Position numbers and translations under genes: made by a program
Shown: in pieces, positions 27,901 through 36,885 of the stretch
How positions within the stretch are numbered: the first letter of the stretch is position 1
Layout of the letters: every line of letters starts with the position of its first letter
Source: Stichopus chloronotus
Lineage: Eukaryota; Echinodermata; Holothuroidea; Aspidochirotida; Stichopodidae
Direction: 5' to 3'
NCBI GenBank assembly: GCA_021234535.1
Contig: CM037843.1
Span: 9,112,979 to 9,176,978, forward strand
DNA length: 64,000 bases
The notes under the pieces: model-generated
The model's database searches: none
What the model was told of the DNA's origin: nothing
What the model saw: only the letters and a program-made list of their open reading frames with translations

Positions 27901-30900
27901 CTGCTTGAAAGGTGGTTAGTGGGATTGACAAGAAAATTGTGACACAAAATCTGGCATGATTCTGCCCTGTCTTTGCATCGATTGTCTCAGATAAATGTGG
28001 GACAAATATCAGGAAGTTGGCATGTGAGGGGCATAAACATGTGATGCAAGTGTTTCATTTCTTTCATTATCTTCCCATTATTTTGTACCGATCAGCTGCC
28101 GTTGAAAGCTTTCTCACTGGTGAGTGGGTTGTTGTTGCTGTTATTAAGTGTGTTTACTGTTCTCCAGCACCGCACAGCTACTCTTTCTTCTGCCATTTTT
28201 TCGTCTTCGTTAACACGCCTCCATGATGCTGCAGTTTGTTGCTCTTTTCATGGCTACTCCTCATTTGTATTCATCAAAATCCTCTTTGAAACAATTGCCA
28301 CCCTATGTCAGGGCTAATCACTTTCTCTTTTATTTCTTTGACCACTCTTTGAGGTGTCAAATGCCATTGTCCACATAGATTTGTACCTGGCCTTGAGTAA
28401 CCCCTTTTGCAATTTGGACTGTTTTTGAATGACCCTTGGCCTTCTAACCCAGCAAATCATGTGAATAACTTTTCTTTATAATGGAAGAGAGTACCACATC
28501 ATTCTGAGAAATCATCGTTGATCAGAAGTGAATAAACATTGTTCAGCATGTCTTCAAATCTCCAAAATAAATAGGAGAAAACTCTTTGCAATTGTCCTCT
28601 TTGCTCTCTACTTCAATCCCTTTTGTAGAGAATGCATGTATTATTTACAGTGTGAAACAAGACATGATTGAAGGGAAATAAAAGTACTGCCATCATCATC
28701 ATGGTTATAGATGTTTCATATTTATGCACATGACTAACTTCCTTCTGTAGCTTACACTGTAATAAAATTACTAACTCAATAACTAATAACTAACTCATTA
28801 TTCTGTACAGTCACTGACATATATATATACCTTTGATTTCAAGGCATGTATTGTATGAGTAACGTTAAGCTTCAGTTCTTTACTTTAGTTTTACTAACAA
28901 CCTTTGAGGAGTTTTATCTCAAACTCAACTTGTAACAACAAGAACAAATATCACAACGCAGAAAGAGAACGAAAATGTCAAGTTTTTGTGCCAGACATAA
29001 AAGCAGAATAAAACATGTGTTCTTCCATTGACTAAGACACACATACCGAGCAACATGTGGCTTGAGTCAATGTTGGGTGGCATAACATTGAACTCTGCAT
29101 TTCCTACAATTTAAAGACTTTTTTTTTTCTAGTTGCTCATCACTCTGTACTTTACAAAATTTTGGTGCATGTCTGGTGAATAACTGAAACAGCCTCTGCT
29201 TTAGTCTCAAAAGTTGTTGGCCACTCTGTATAGCTTAACCATATAGCTTAATATGTACCCAAAATAGTGTGGTGTTTGATTTGCAAGTATGAAGGCAGTT
29301 GACTTCTGTTTTTCTTTTCACTGGTGGTAGTTGGAAGTAGTGGGTATGGTGTTTTTTTTTGGGTATCTATAGTTCAGAAATGTATTCAGCTTTGTGTGTG
29401 TGAGTGTGATTTTTTTGTGCTTTTGTGTTGTTTTTTTTTGTTCATCTTGCCAGCATGATTATGCACATAGTGTAATAACTTCAATCAAATGACTTAATAT
29501 TAACTTTGTGACAGTGGCTTTGAAGTCAAAAGCAATAAGAAAACAAACATTGAAAAGAAGCTTTACAATTGGTTTATGTTGCTTGCTACCCTCCCTTATC
29601 CTGCACTTTTTGCTTTTGTAAAAAAGTGTCTCAACTAATTGTTCTACAAATAAGAAAAAGAAATTAACCGCATTTGGTTTATCACATGTTTAATAGTTGT
29701 TCAAGAAGAGCATTCCAGATAGCTGAGCATGTTTCATGTTTACTTTTGATCAAATGCACATTTCCAAGTCCCTGCCAGTGAACAGCAGTTATTCCGCTTG
29801 TTTCACTGATGGTATCAAGGGAGGAAATAGCTGGATTCGCATAGCAATTTGGGACCCTTGAAATCCCATTTGCGATTCCCTTGATATTTTCTCTTATCCT
29901 AAACTAAAAGTTCGATTTTCTTGAATTGCTTGGAAAAAAAAAAAACCCACAAAATTATGTATGCCACGTATTTGAGTAAGTTAAGTTTTGAACTTATTAA
30001 CTCTAAAGTGTTTGTTTAATGTCAGCTAATTATGACTGCTAGTGCTGTTTGACTGCTAGTGAATTCAAACATTGATCAGCAAAAACTGCTAGTCAGTTTT
30101 CACACTTTTTATCCCTTGAGTATAGTAATGGTGTGTAAACCCCATTAAATCACAAGGAACCATAGGAAGCCCTAATTTCAATCTTAAACTACTGTTTTCA
30201 TTTTGTGTCAGCTCCACATCCACACTGTCAAGCTTGTTTCCAAAGTTTTATCAAGAACTGGCTCTGCGTTATACCAGCTGGTATTTATTTGCACACTTAA
30301 AAATAGAAACTTGGTCCAAGGAATTTTATGGAAGGTTCACATTTGCATGAGACAGGCCTAGTGAGTGTGGATCCCGTGTCCTAGATTTCTCTGAACTCAA
30401 TAAAAACCACACCAATGCTTACCCAGTCTATTTGAGCACTGGGAGCTCGTCGTTGTCACTAATTGGGGACTCGTGGTATTTGATTGGGGTGTTAACTTAC
30501 CAATTAAAAAATGCAGACAGTCTATCTATCCCTTTTTCTCTTTCTACCTGATAGAGAGTCCTGGAATATGTCTCAGTCTATGTATACCATGTATTAGTTT
30601 ATTGGACTTGTCAACACCGTCCTCAACACAAATGGAGAAATAAACAAATTTGGCTTAATTGTCACAAATGATAAGCCCCTGTTGAAGAACAAGATGCAAT
30701 AGAAGTCCACAAACTCCCTCAATGGAACTGGATGCCCAGACTCCTGAAGTTGTAAAATTTTGAACTGAAACATCATATGCGACTTTGCTGGGAGATGGAA
30801 TGGAGCATGGTGACATTATGGTGCAAGAAGGGACCATAAAAGTGATGGCAAAGTCGTAAAACTTGATTTCTGCGCAAGTGTTCTGCCTGCATTTCCCCAC

Positions 30901-33900
30901 ACAGGAGAAACAAAAATTCCAGAACAAAATTGGTTGGAAAAAAAATGCGAGTGAATACCCAATGAGATAATTTTTCAGATGGCAATTTGCAAACATGCTA
31001 AACATGCAGAAATCAGTCTTTGCTGGAAACAGCTGAATCCCAGGTTGACATTAAATTGCTCATTGCTTGCCAGAGAAAGTTCATGACAGTCTTTATTCCT
31101 TAGATGAAAGTGCATTTACATTTTGGTGGTTCCTTAGATAAAAGTGCATTTACATTTTTGTGGCTGGTCAATAAGAGTTTGGGACATTTAATTTTCAGAA
31201 GTCTATTTCTGCCCTTAAGTAATGCTTTACAGTCTGCATGTTTGTGTATCATTTGGATGATTGTCACTTGAACATTCTTCCTCTTTTTATCTCCTATTTA
31301 GGTATGAAGAGGCCAGATCTTTCCAAATTGGTGAGTTTATCCTTGTGCTTTTATCTGCTTTTATTTCTAATGTAAAATGTAGCATTGAACAGTGTTGGTA
31401 ATTAGAACTATTGTACTTAGTTCATAGACTCAAATTTAAGTTCTGACAAAACAAGGAAATGATGGAATATTTCCCCCACCATTTCTATTCAAGGTACACC
31501 GTTAGAGATATGTCTGGAAGCTGCCAAACACCAAAAAAAGAAAAAAGAAAAAAAAAAACAGGCACAGGCACAGACAGATAACAAAAGTTGCATTTTACTG
31601 CTGAAGCTTAAAAGCTTCAGTGGTAAACAAAAGTGCATTTATTTGAGCTTGATGCCATGAACACTTTGGAAACAAATTTGTTGAATTGCTGTCGTGTCTT
31701 TTGCTTAATACCTATCTTTTAGTTTTAAACAATAGCATTTCACCATTGTCATCAACACTGAAGTCTGATTCCAAAGTAAACTAATTAATTAGTTCAATGC
31801 TTACAACTTATACAGTTAACAGCATCACCTATAAACAGGGATGGCAATTGATGACAGGACAATTCTGATGGCATTTAATGGTAAACCAACACATCCCAGT
31901 ACTTGAGAAACGTACCTCCTACAAAGCGTGAAGTTCCTGCAACACCGAAAGATAGACTAATTGCCCTCAAAAGAGTTCGTCAATCTTTCTGCCACATTTG
32001 CAACGACTCTAGCTGTGACTGCTAATGGAGTCATGCACAGCTCTTGTCAAAGTAGACAGGAACTTCATGCATACGTCACGCTGAGAATTGAATCTTAGTT
32101 GTACTCTAGTTTATTACGTGGGACCGTAATGCTTTTGTGCTTAGGAAATGCTTTCCATAACCATCAACCATTTGATTAGGTACTATTGTCTCGTGATGTT
32201 ATGGACACGTGTTAAAAATGGCAAATGTGTCCCACATACATGTGTGAATCTGAAATTGAAAAAATCATTAGGAAACTTTATCACTGGAAACTTCAGTACT
32301 CACGGTAGTATTCTCAGATGATAATCAAAGATTAGCAATCATAATCAGGTAACCACCCCCTAACCCCCCCTTCCCTCATGCCTTGCCTTTCCTACTGTGG
32401 TTTTGTTGGAGATAATGAGTCAGTCATACATTGGTACTTTGTTTAACATGACAAGATATTTATCTGGAAGAACGTATGTAAACAATGGATCTTGCTTTAG
32501 TTGAGTAATACTTTGTAAAGAGAGCTTGGACAGACTTCACATTTCCTATGTGTAATGTTAATGTACTGTCTATTGTATCTTAATCCCTATTGCTTAATAT
32601 GTATTAATTACTGTGAGCAGCTAGGCTTTTGTAGTTTTCATCGTAATCCATTTTTGCCTTCTGGTTCGATGATGCAACAATGATATATGTCAGTCACTGC
32701 AATGACTGTGGTACTGCACAGTTTATTATAATAAATGTCGGTGGTGGGATGTACACAGTGCTGTACAAATCCAAAGAATTGTCTTGAGAGTAGTAGCTTT
32801 CTTCAGCAGCTGGTCTGTCCTTCGTTCTCTGTCTTTCCCCTAGTTCTTTCGACACCTCCATCCCCTCATTTGGTAAAAAAAAATTAAACCATTAATTTTG
32901 GACTTAAATTTGTTTGAACGACAGTTTATTGGGTGATGTTTGCAGGGAGTTGCTCTTGAAAAGTTAATTTTTTTTTTTTTCCTCTCAGGGACGCACAAAC
33001 TCAGATGGAACTGAAGGAGGGGCATCTCCTGACGATTCTCTGGATGAGAGGATGGAGGAGGTGACAGAAGAGGTAGGTCTATTGAAATGAGTTTGTATCC
33101 GTTGAACTGTAGGATGCAGCCTCCCAACAGATGTCATAGTACGATTAACACCAAACTTGAGAAATCTTTTTAAACCAACTGTAAAGTGCATCTGTTTCAA
33201 GCAGCAGGGTAAAGGTTTGCAAAATTGGATTGTCAAAATTCAGCACAGTATGTTGTAAGGTATCCAAGTATAACCTCCAGTCCCTGCTGAGAATTCTAGA
33301 TTCTGATTCAAGAATAAACAAAGAGAAAAAGATGCTTTGCCACTGTCTCATCTCAAGCTGGTCAGGATTCAATCGATACTTGGTCCTAGGATAGGTTCAG
33401 ATGTTAATTTCTGTGCCTCCTGAAGCAAAATCCATAAAAGGTTCTTCTTGTAGGTCACCAAGTTACCAAGGTAATTTTGCAGAACATACAAAAACCCCCA
33501 GGGGATGTGGACAGTAAAGTGTCGGTTACCATGTTAGGAGACAATCGGTTGTCGTAACCGATTGTAAATTGACTGCACTTTTTGGTGTGTTTGGGCCATT
33601 TTTGTCCAGCTCTGTTTAAATCTAAAACTAAATCTCTTATCTAACTCTCATGTTTGTTTGTTAAAACTGGGTTATCATACCAAGTCAAACCTGCAGTAAT
33701 GGTTAGGGTACCAGCTTTTGTACATTGCAACTCAGTTGTGAAGAGGGAGTCTTTCAGTATCAGGAAAATGTAGGAGGTGGCAAGGTTCACCAGTCAGTCT
33801 ATGTTGTGCCACAGTTTGCTTTCATCATGCTCCCAGTCAAGGTTGATCATAACCGAAGTATCTCCCTGGAGATTATTGACTGTCAGAGTGGAGAAGATTT

Positions 33901-36885
33901 CATTCATTATTCCAACTAACCTACTTAAAGTTTGGAGTCACTGCTTTAGCTGCATTTGTATCACGACTAGGAAATTGTCATCATTTTTTTGGGAATGTGT
34001 TTTAGGCTATTGAAGCATATACCAAACAATACAATGCTACCAAAATGAAATTCCACATTTTTGTATGAGTCACCGTAGTAAGTCCGCTGTTAGTTTTGTA
34101 ACATTTCACAAGTAATAACGTACACTTACATGTCTCCTGTAAATATCTTACAGAATGAGATGGTAGAAGAACCAGAGGATGGAGTTCCGGTTGTCTCTGT
34201 CACTTCTCTTGAAGGTCAGTAAGATCATCAGTGGTTTGGTCACCCATTCATAAGTGATATTACTCATGCAGCACAACACGATAACTGCATTGAATATTTC
34301 TCAGCCAAGTTTACTGGGCCTAGTTTTGCATCATTATTTACAATGTTGCAGTGGGAAGATAGTCTATTGGTTGCATTTTTGCGGTAAACTGGTTCTATTA
34401 CCAAAAGAGATAATAACCAGATTTCATTTGTCAACTGTCTTGAAGAAATGTTATAAAAGTTGGTACTCACCTGAACCTCAAAGATAATCGTGAAGTATCA
34501 AAAATAATTGGAAATGAATGTGAAATATTAAAAGTAAGGGTGAATTCATCATGGAAATATTAGTTTTTGATGGAAGATAAATAGACCGATTGAAAAGCCT
34601 CTTCAAGTGCTGCTGAGATTGTTAGAATTCCCTCAGGCCACTCAGGTACACAACTAACGCCAAGTTAAACTCATGTAAGAGTATGTGGGGACAAATGGTT
34701 GTAATCAAAGTACAATTACTAGGCGTTCAATTAGAGTGGTTATCTTTATTTTAAGAAAGCTTTGTCTCATGTGGACTTTACATTAATCGCTGCACGTTGA
34801 TAAGTTGCTGACCTTTTTCAAACGGTTTAATTTACAGGTGGGGAAGATACACCAAAAGTGGCATCATCACCTTCAGACGACATTTCCTTGGCATCTAGTT
34901 TGGGCTCATTTTCAAAGACTTCAGAATCGAAGAGAGACTCCGGTATTGGTAGCATGACCATCACAGAGACACCTAAATCTGAAACGGATGAAAGAAGCGA
35001 GGGCGAGACCCCAACCCTCAATGGGAGGAGCAGAATGGATTCCAGCCAGCTGAGCCCCGCAGATGCTTCAATAAAGAGGAAGGTGGTGGCAAGAAGACGG
35101 AAATTGAGCTCCAAGATGGAGGACAGTGATGGACAAGTTGAAGAGATGATCAAAGGGATGGAAAGCCCCGATGAATTGGAGGCCTTGGAAAACCTGTCAG
35201 AAGAAGAGGAAGACCGCTCAGACAGCGAACAGCCCAGGTTACTGAAGAAGTTGGATAAAGACCTTGAAAATGCCTTCAAACTCAGAAGAAAAGACATGAA
35301 ACATTACCAGAGGATACTGAAGAAATCTGAAGTCTGGGAGAAGAAAACAAAACCTGATCCCAAATTTAGAGCCAGATCGGCTAGTCACAGTCTTCCGAGG
35401 TCTGCACACTCCTCCCCTAGCATTCATCCGCACCTTCTGCTGAGGACAATGAGTGACAGCAGCCGTCTGGCATTCTCAAAGCCGCACTCCTACTCCGATC
35501 CCAACATTGCAGGGTCAGCAGGATCCAGCAGTGAAGAGACCATCGAAGAAAGCTCGAAAGAATCCAGCAGGGCGAGTTTAGACGATGACTACCAACACTC
35601 ACAGGACAACTTTGCAGAAACAATTGGCAATGCCCTTAGAACTCTTGAGGCCAAATATAGCCAAGCAGCTGTGTCGGAAAGGAGTGACAGTGAGGACACC
35701 ACGACCGGGATGGTCCTAGATGATTCCTCTGAAGGGACGGAAAGTCTGCCTCCAGGGAGTCGTCTCGAGGACAAGGAGAAGAGTGGGGAAGTGGTGGAGG
35801 AGGAACCGATCACAGAAACGCCCAAACGAGTCTTCAGTCTTGCTAGGAAGTTTAGTGTTATGGCCAAGGATCACCAGAAGCCATCCACATTTAAGAGTGT
35901 TCGTCAGATGAAGGCCAGGGAGAGGAGACAACATCAGGTGAATGCAGACAACAGCAACAACAACAAGTCGGATGGGAAACCCAAACCCAGACGTCCCTCC
36001 AAGTCTGACCCGTTCGCAGAGAGGGACGGGACAAGGACAGTCATTACTGTGTCTGAGAACAAGGATGGTACCAAGTGTGTGATTACAAACAAGGAAGGAA
36101 GTCAGAGACTCAGTCAGAGTGACATGTGGAGGCAGAGGTTTAGGGATATGAACTTTGACCCCACAGAAGGACTGGCGACCTACCATGTCCAACAGATGTT
36201 TGTAGATGTATTGGATGAGGAGGAAGACGGAGACTCTTCTGTGTTTGTCCGTGGTGGAAACCGTCGATCGGTCAAAGACACCATCGAGAGCATAGAGAGC
36301 AGACAAGAAGCATTCAAGGGATCTCAGGGAGCCACTCCATATCAAGCACCTTCAATACGCGAGCGGCTTCGTAGCATGCAGGAACAGGCAAAGGTCTCCT
36401 CCCAGTCAGTGGCACCAGCCAAACTTCAGGTGGCCAACACCAAATTCAAGTCCCTACAGCAGAGACTGCAGGAGCTGGAGCAGTGCAAGGAGAAACAATA
36501 CCCAAGGATGAAAGCAGTGTCGTCGTCCTCGGACTTCACCGATGGCTGCTCGTCTCCGCGGGACGATTTTAGCGGAAGCCAAGCGAGCAGCAGGCGGAGC
36601 AGCTGCAGCAGCAATGGATTAGCTGCACGAAGGTCGGGGTCGTTTACAGTCTACGAATTCAGCAACCTCAATGAGTCAGCTGTGAGCAGCTCTCGGTCTT
36701 CCTTCTCCACGGAAGATGATGCCTCATTGCCATTGCAGTTCAAATCCATCAGACAGAGGCGAGAGGAACTGCAAAGAGCAATCGCAAAACCAGTTCCAAA
36801 ATGTGTGGACCCCATGAAAGACCTCAAGACAATCGGGAGGACATCAAATGGCAGTTCGGATTCATCCAATTCTCCAATCATCTGA
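842..36885 (+). CDS. PLEKHG: PLEKHG1/2/3-like Rho guanine nucleotide exchange factor (13 exons in window, 5' partial)
   Basis: Dbl-family exchange factor that would load GTP on Rho-type GTPases (Rac/Cdc42/Rho) at membrane and actin structures. Family knowledge: PLEKHG1-3 have a DH domain, a PH domain and a long disordered tail. In the sequence, exons at 842-16478 encode DH motifs such as [28 protein letters not shown] and the hallmark [19 protein letters not shown]. Exons at 22447-25727 encode a PH domain ([14 protein letters not shown], then [13 protein letters not shown]). Exons from 26321 on encode a polybasic linker and a Ser/Glu-rich tail ending at TGA 36883-36885. Join: 842-968, 12489-12558, 14325-14522, 16317-16478, 22447-22482, 22789-22896, 24672-24767, 25616-25727, 26321-26479, 31302-31330, 32989-33072, 34154-34214, 34838-36885. 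Phases agree at all junctions, giving about 1,095 residues. The N-terminus and first DH helix lie upstream. Which of the three vertebrate paralogues it corresponds to cannot be decided; it may predate their split. Confidence 0.9.
2003..2241. mobile_element. Possible small non-autonomous DNA transposon
   Basis: A 239 bp patch richer in CG dinucleotides than its surroundings. Its ends are roughly inverted: GTTCGAGTGGCGG at the left, and GTTCGTAGGGCGG when the right end is read in reverse complement (10 of 13 identical). The flanking 8-mers AGTCTATA and AGTTTATT match at 6 of 8, suggesting a decayed 8 bp target-site duplication. No coding capacity. The match may be chance. Confidence 0.3.
2480..2535. 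repeat. 28 bp tandem duplication
   Basis: Two adjacent copies of CACTACCAGGAATATTTT followed by (A/G)CTATTGCA, one substitution apart, with period 28 bp. Intronic. Confidence 0.85.
10786..11460. repeat. Divergent ~150 bp tandem repeat array (family A)
   Basis: At least four degenerate copies spaced about 147-150 bp. Each holds a block like AAGGTCCCATGTGGGCCC, then CCATTTTATGAAATTCT, a CTTCTCCTCCTACAG block, GTACAGTGTTGATGGTTT and GGTGTTCAGGAATT. Block starts are near 10970, 11117, 11262 and 11410. A further partial copy lies at about 11690-11830 beyond an inserted MITE. A (GTCT)n tract sits at the left end. A related array occurs at 59.58-60.2 kb in an XRN2 intron. Confidence 0.85.
10827..10853. 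repeat. (GTCT)n microsatellite
   Basis: Nearly seven uninterrupted GTCT units at the left edge of the ~150 bp repeat array. Confidence 0.95.
11473..11630. mobile_element. Short TTAA-target MITE candidate
   Basis: The left end reads TTAA then AGTGCCCCGCTAA. The right end in reverse complement reads TCAA then AGTGCCCCTTTAA. The terminal 8 bp AGTGCCCC are identical, and the flanking tetramer is TTAA on one side and TTGA on the other. The interior (~150 bp) is non-coding. It interrupts the 10.8-11.8 kb repeat array. TTAA targets with short inverted ends fit piggyBac- or Kolobok-type non-autonomous elements. Confidence 0.5.
12246..12314 (+). ncRNA. Candidate pre-miRNA-like hairpin (or foldback element)
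   Basis: A 69 nt stem-loop. The 5' arm from CTTACCTCTTGCTTACTTAT pairs with the 3' arm ATAAGTAAGCAAGGGGTAAG over about 20 consecutive pairs with one G-U. After a small bulge come two more pairs, an asymmetric internal loop, six more pairs (GTTTGA with TCAAAC) and a 6 nt loop. Weaker complementarity extends outward (ATTCACA near 12229 with TGTGAAT near 12331). Same strand as the host gene. I recognise no known miRNA seed, and a MITE foldback would look the same. Confidence 0.35.
12489..12558 (+). CDS. PLEKHG-like exon b (DH domain)
   Basis: Flanked by TCTCACAG and GTAAGT. With the AA left over from exon a it reads [13 protein letters not shown] then [11 protein letters not shown], matching the DH segment LLQDLENCENDPVAIAECF of PLEKHG proteins. 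Ends in phase 0. Confidence 0.9.
12559..14324 (+). other. Introns between exons b and c
   Basis: 1.8 kb, GTAAGT to CCATGCAG. C-rich homopolymer-like runs at about 13070-13160. The open frames here show no recognisable protein and no splice-compatible conservation. Confidence 0.75.
14325..14522 (+). CDS. PLEKHG-like exon c (DH core)
   Basis: 66 codons running from [18 protein letters not shown] to [21 protein letters not shown]. This holds the most conserved DH helix ([15 protein letters not shown] pattern), which contacts the GTPase switch regions in Dbl proteins. Acceptor CCATGCAG, donor CAA|GTAAGT, phase 0 on both sides. Confidence 0.96.
14523..16316 (+). other. Intron between exons c and d
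   Basis: 1.8 kb. Contains an uninterrupted run of 14 G at 15316-15329. Otherwise nothing recognisable. Confidence 0.75.
16317..16478 (+). CDS. PLEKHG-like exon d (end of DH domain)
   Basis: 54 codons from [20 protein letters not shown] through [13 protein letters not shown] to [12 protein letters not shown]. This is the last DH helix and DH-PH linker, matching [30 protein letters not shown] of the family in pattern. Acceptor CGATAG, donor CAG|GTTTGT, phase 0. Confidence 0.95.
20063..20110. repeat. 24 bp tandem duplication
   Basis: GAAGTATGCATGACAATAGG and GAAGTATGCATGACAGTAGG lie in direct succession with a 24 bp period. Confidence 0.85.
21927..22271. mobile_element. TTAA-flanked MITE with 17 bp terminal inverted repeats
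   Basis: The left end is TTAA followed by AGGGAAATAGGGTGTTT. The right end in reverse complement is TTAA followed by AGGGAAATAGGGCGTTT, so 16 of 17 bases match and both copies sit next to TTAA. The element is about 345 bp including both TTAA copies, and is non-coding. TTAA duplication is the signature of piggyBac- and Kolobok-type transposases, so this is probably a non-autonomous member. It lies in the PLEKHG intron about 180 bp upstream of the PH-domain exon at 22447. Confidence 0.75.
22447..22482 (+). CDS. PLEKHG-like exon e (start of PH domain, 36 nt)
   Basis: Twelve codons [12 protein letters not shown] match the (D)LTSYGELVLEG start of the PLEKHG PH domain. Acceptor CTCCTAG, donor GAG|GTAAGT, phase 0. 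Skipping this exon would keep frame but remove the first PH strand. Confidence 0.9.
22789..22896 (+). CDS. PLEKHG-like exon f (PH domain)
   Basis: 36 codons starting [20 protein letters not shown] and ending MKACIK: the PH beta strands with the typical LFLFDKLLLITKK-like core. Acceptor TTTTTAG, donor AAG|GTAGGT, phase 0. Confidence 0.93.
22897..24671 (+). other. Intron between exons f and g
   Basis: 1.8 kb of AT-rich sequence with normal splice borders. No repeat or gene recognised. The introns at 22483-22788, 24768-25615 and 25728-26320 are likewise featureless. Confidence 0.7.
24672..24767 (+). CDS. PLEKHG-like exon g (PH domain)
   Basis: 32 codons [17 protein letters not shown] then [15 protein letters not shown], matching CGNLMLVE...LSFSVFHYKNP...HTVQ of PLEKHG PH domains. 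Acceptor TTTTTAG, donor CTG|GTAAGG, phase 0. Confidence 0.9.
25616..25727 (+). CDS. PLEKHG-like exon h (C-terminal PH helix)
   Basis: Encodes [20 protein letters not shown] then [17 protein letters not shown]. The amphipathic C-terminal PH helix and the RLILEN(H/Y)...IP..(A/V)K..IL signature are PLEKHG-specific. Acceptor TTTTCAG, donor CAA|GTAAGT, leaving phase 1. Confidence 0.95.
26321..26479 (+). CDS. PLEKHG-like exon i (polybasic linker, symmetric phase 1-1)
   Basis: 53 codons after the PH domain, [11 protein letters not shown] then a highly basic stretch [19 protein letters not shown], then [12 protein letters not shown]. Acceptor TTCCACCAG, donor AAAG|GTAATA. Length 159 nt with phase 1 on both sides, so it can be skipped without a frameshift. 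The basic stretch could be a nuclear localisation signal or an acidic-lipid contact; that is inference. Confidence 0.85.
26480..31301 (+). other. 4.8 kb intron between exons i and j
   Basis: AT-rich. Contains a 34 bp tandem duplication at 31096-31163 (TTCCTTAGAT(G/A)AAAGTGCAT block). No exon, RNA gene or transposon recognised in the rest. Confidence 0.7.
31302..31330 (+). CDS. PLEKHG-like exon j (29 nt)
   Basis: Small exon encoding [10 protein letters not shown] with the G shared with exon i. Acceptor TCCTATTTAG, donor TTG|GTGAGT. Phase 1 in and phase 0 out, which is needed to reach exon k in frame. Confidence 0.8.
32989..33072 (+). CDS. PLEKHG-like exon k (acidic linker)
   Basis: 28 codons [20 protein letters not shown] then RMEEVTEE, acidic and presumably disordered. 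The acceptor follows a long T tract (CCTCTCAG) and the donor is GAG|GTAGGT. Phase 0 to 0. Confidence 0.85.
34154..34214 (+). CDS. PLEKHG-like exon l (acidic linker)
   Basis: Encodes [20 protein letters not shown] plus the first base of a Gly codon. Acceptor ATCTTACAG, donor GAAG|GTCAGT. Leaves phase 1, matching the start of the last exon. Confidence 0.85.
34838..36885 (+). CDS. PLEKHG-like last exon (Ser/Glu-rich regulatory tail)
   Basis: About 682 codons from [15 protein letters not shown] to NSPII and TGA. Low-complexity, Ser/Arg/Glu-rich and mostly disordered. It carries a DSGIGS motif (34936-34953), an acidic stretch [14 protein letters not shown], the phospho-site-like run [11 protein letters not shown], and related basic helical motifs [25 protein letters not shown] and [13 protein letters not shown] towards the end. 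Codon use is clearly coding: GC is higher than in the flanking introns and no in-frame stop occurs in 2 kb. Family members bind actin or scaffolds through this tail; no such partner can be read from the sequence. Confidence 0.95.

Larger units (their letters stand above)
31331..34837 (+). other. Introns between exons j, k, l and the last exon
   Basis: Three introns (31331-32988, 33073-34153, 34215-34837) separated by exons k and l. They hold A-rich and T-rich runs and one perfect short hairpin at 33541-33565 (ACAATCGGTT, 5 nt loop, AACCGATTGT). Nothing else recognised. Confidence 0.7.

Noticed and set aside
34827..35297. 156-codon open frame on the minus strand
   Set aside because: It is the antisense shadow of the PLEKHG last exon, whose + strand frame has clear domain-family features and splice phase.
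35716..36345. 209-codon open frame on the minus strand
   Set aside because: Also antisense to the long last exon. No family resemblance and no splice context.
36871..36885. C-terminal PDZ-binding motif in the PLEKHG-like protein (SPII end)
   Set aside because: The residue at position -2 is proline, so it does not fit the usual class I or II patterns.
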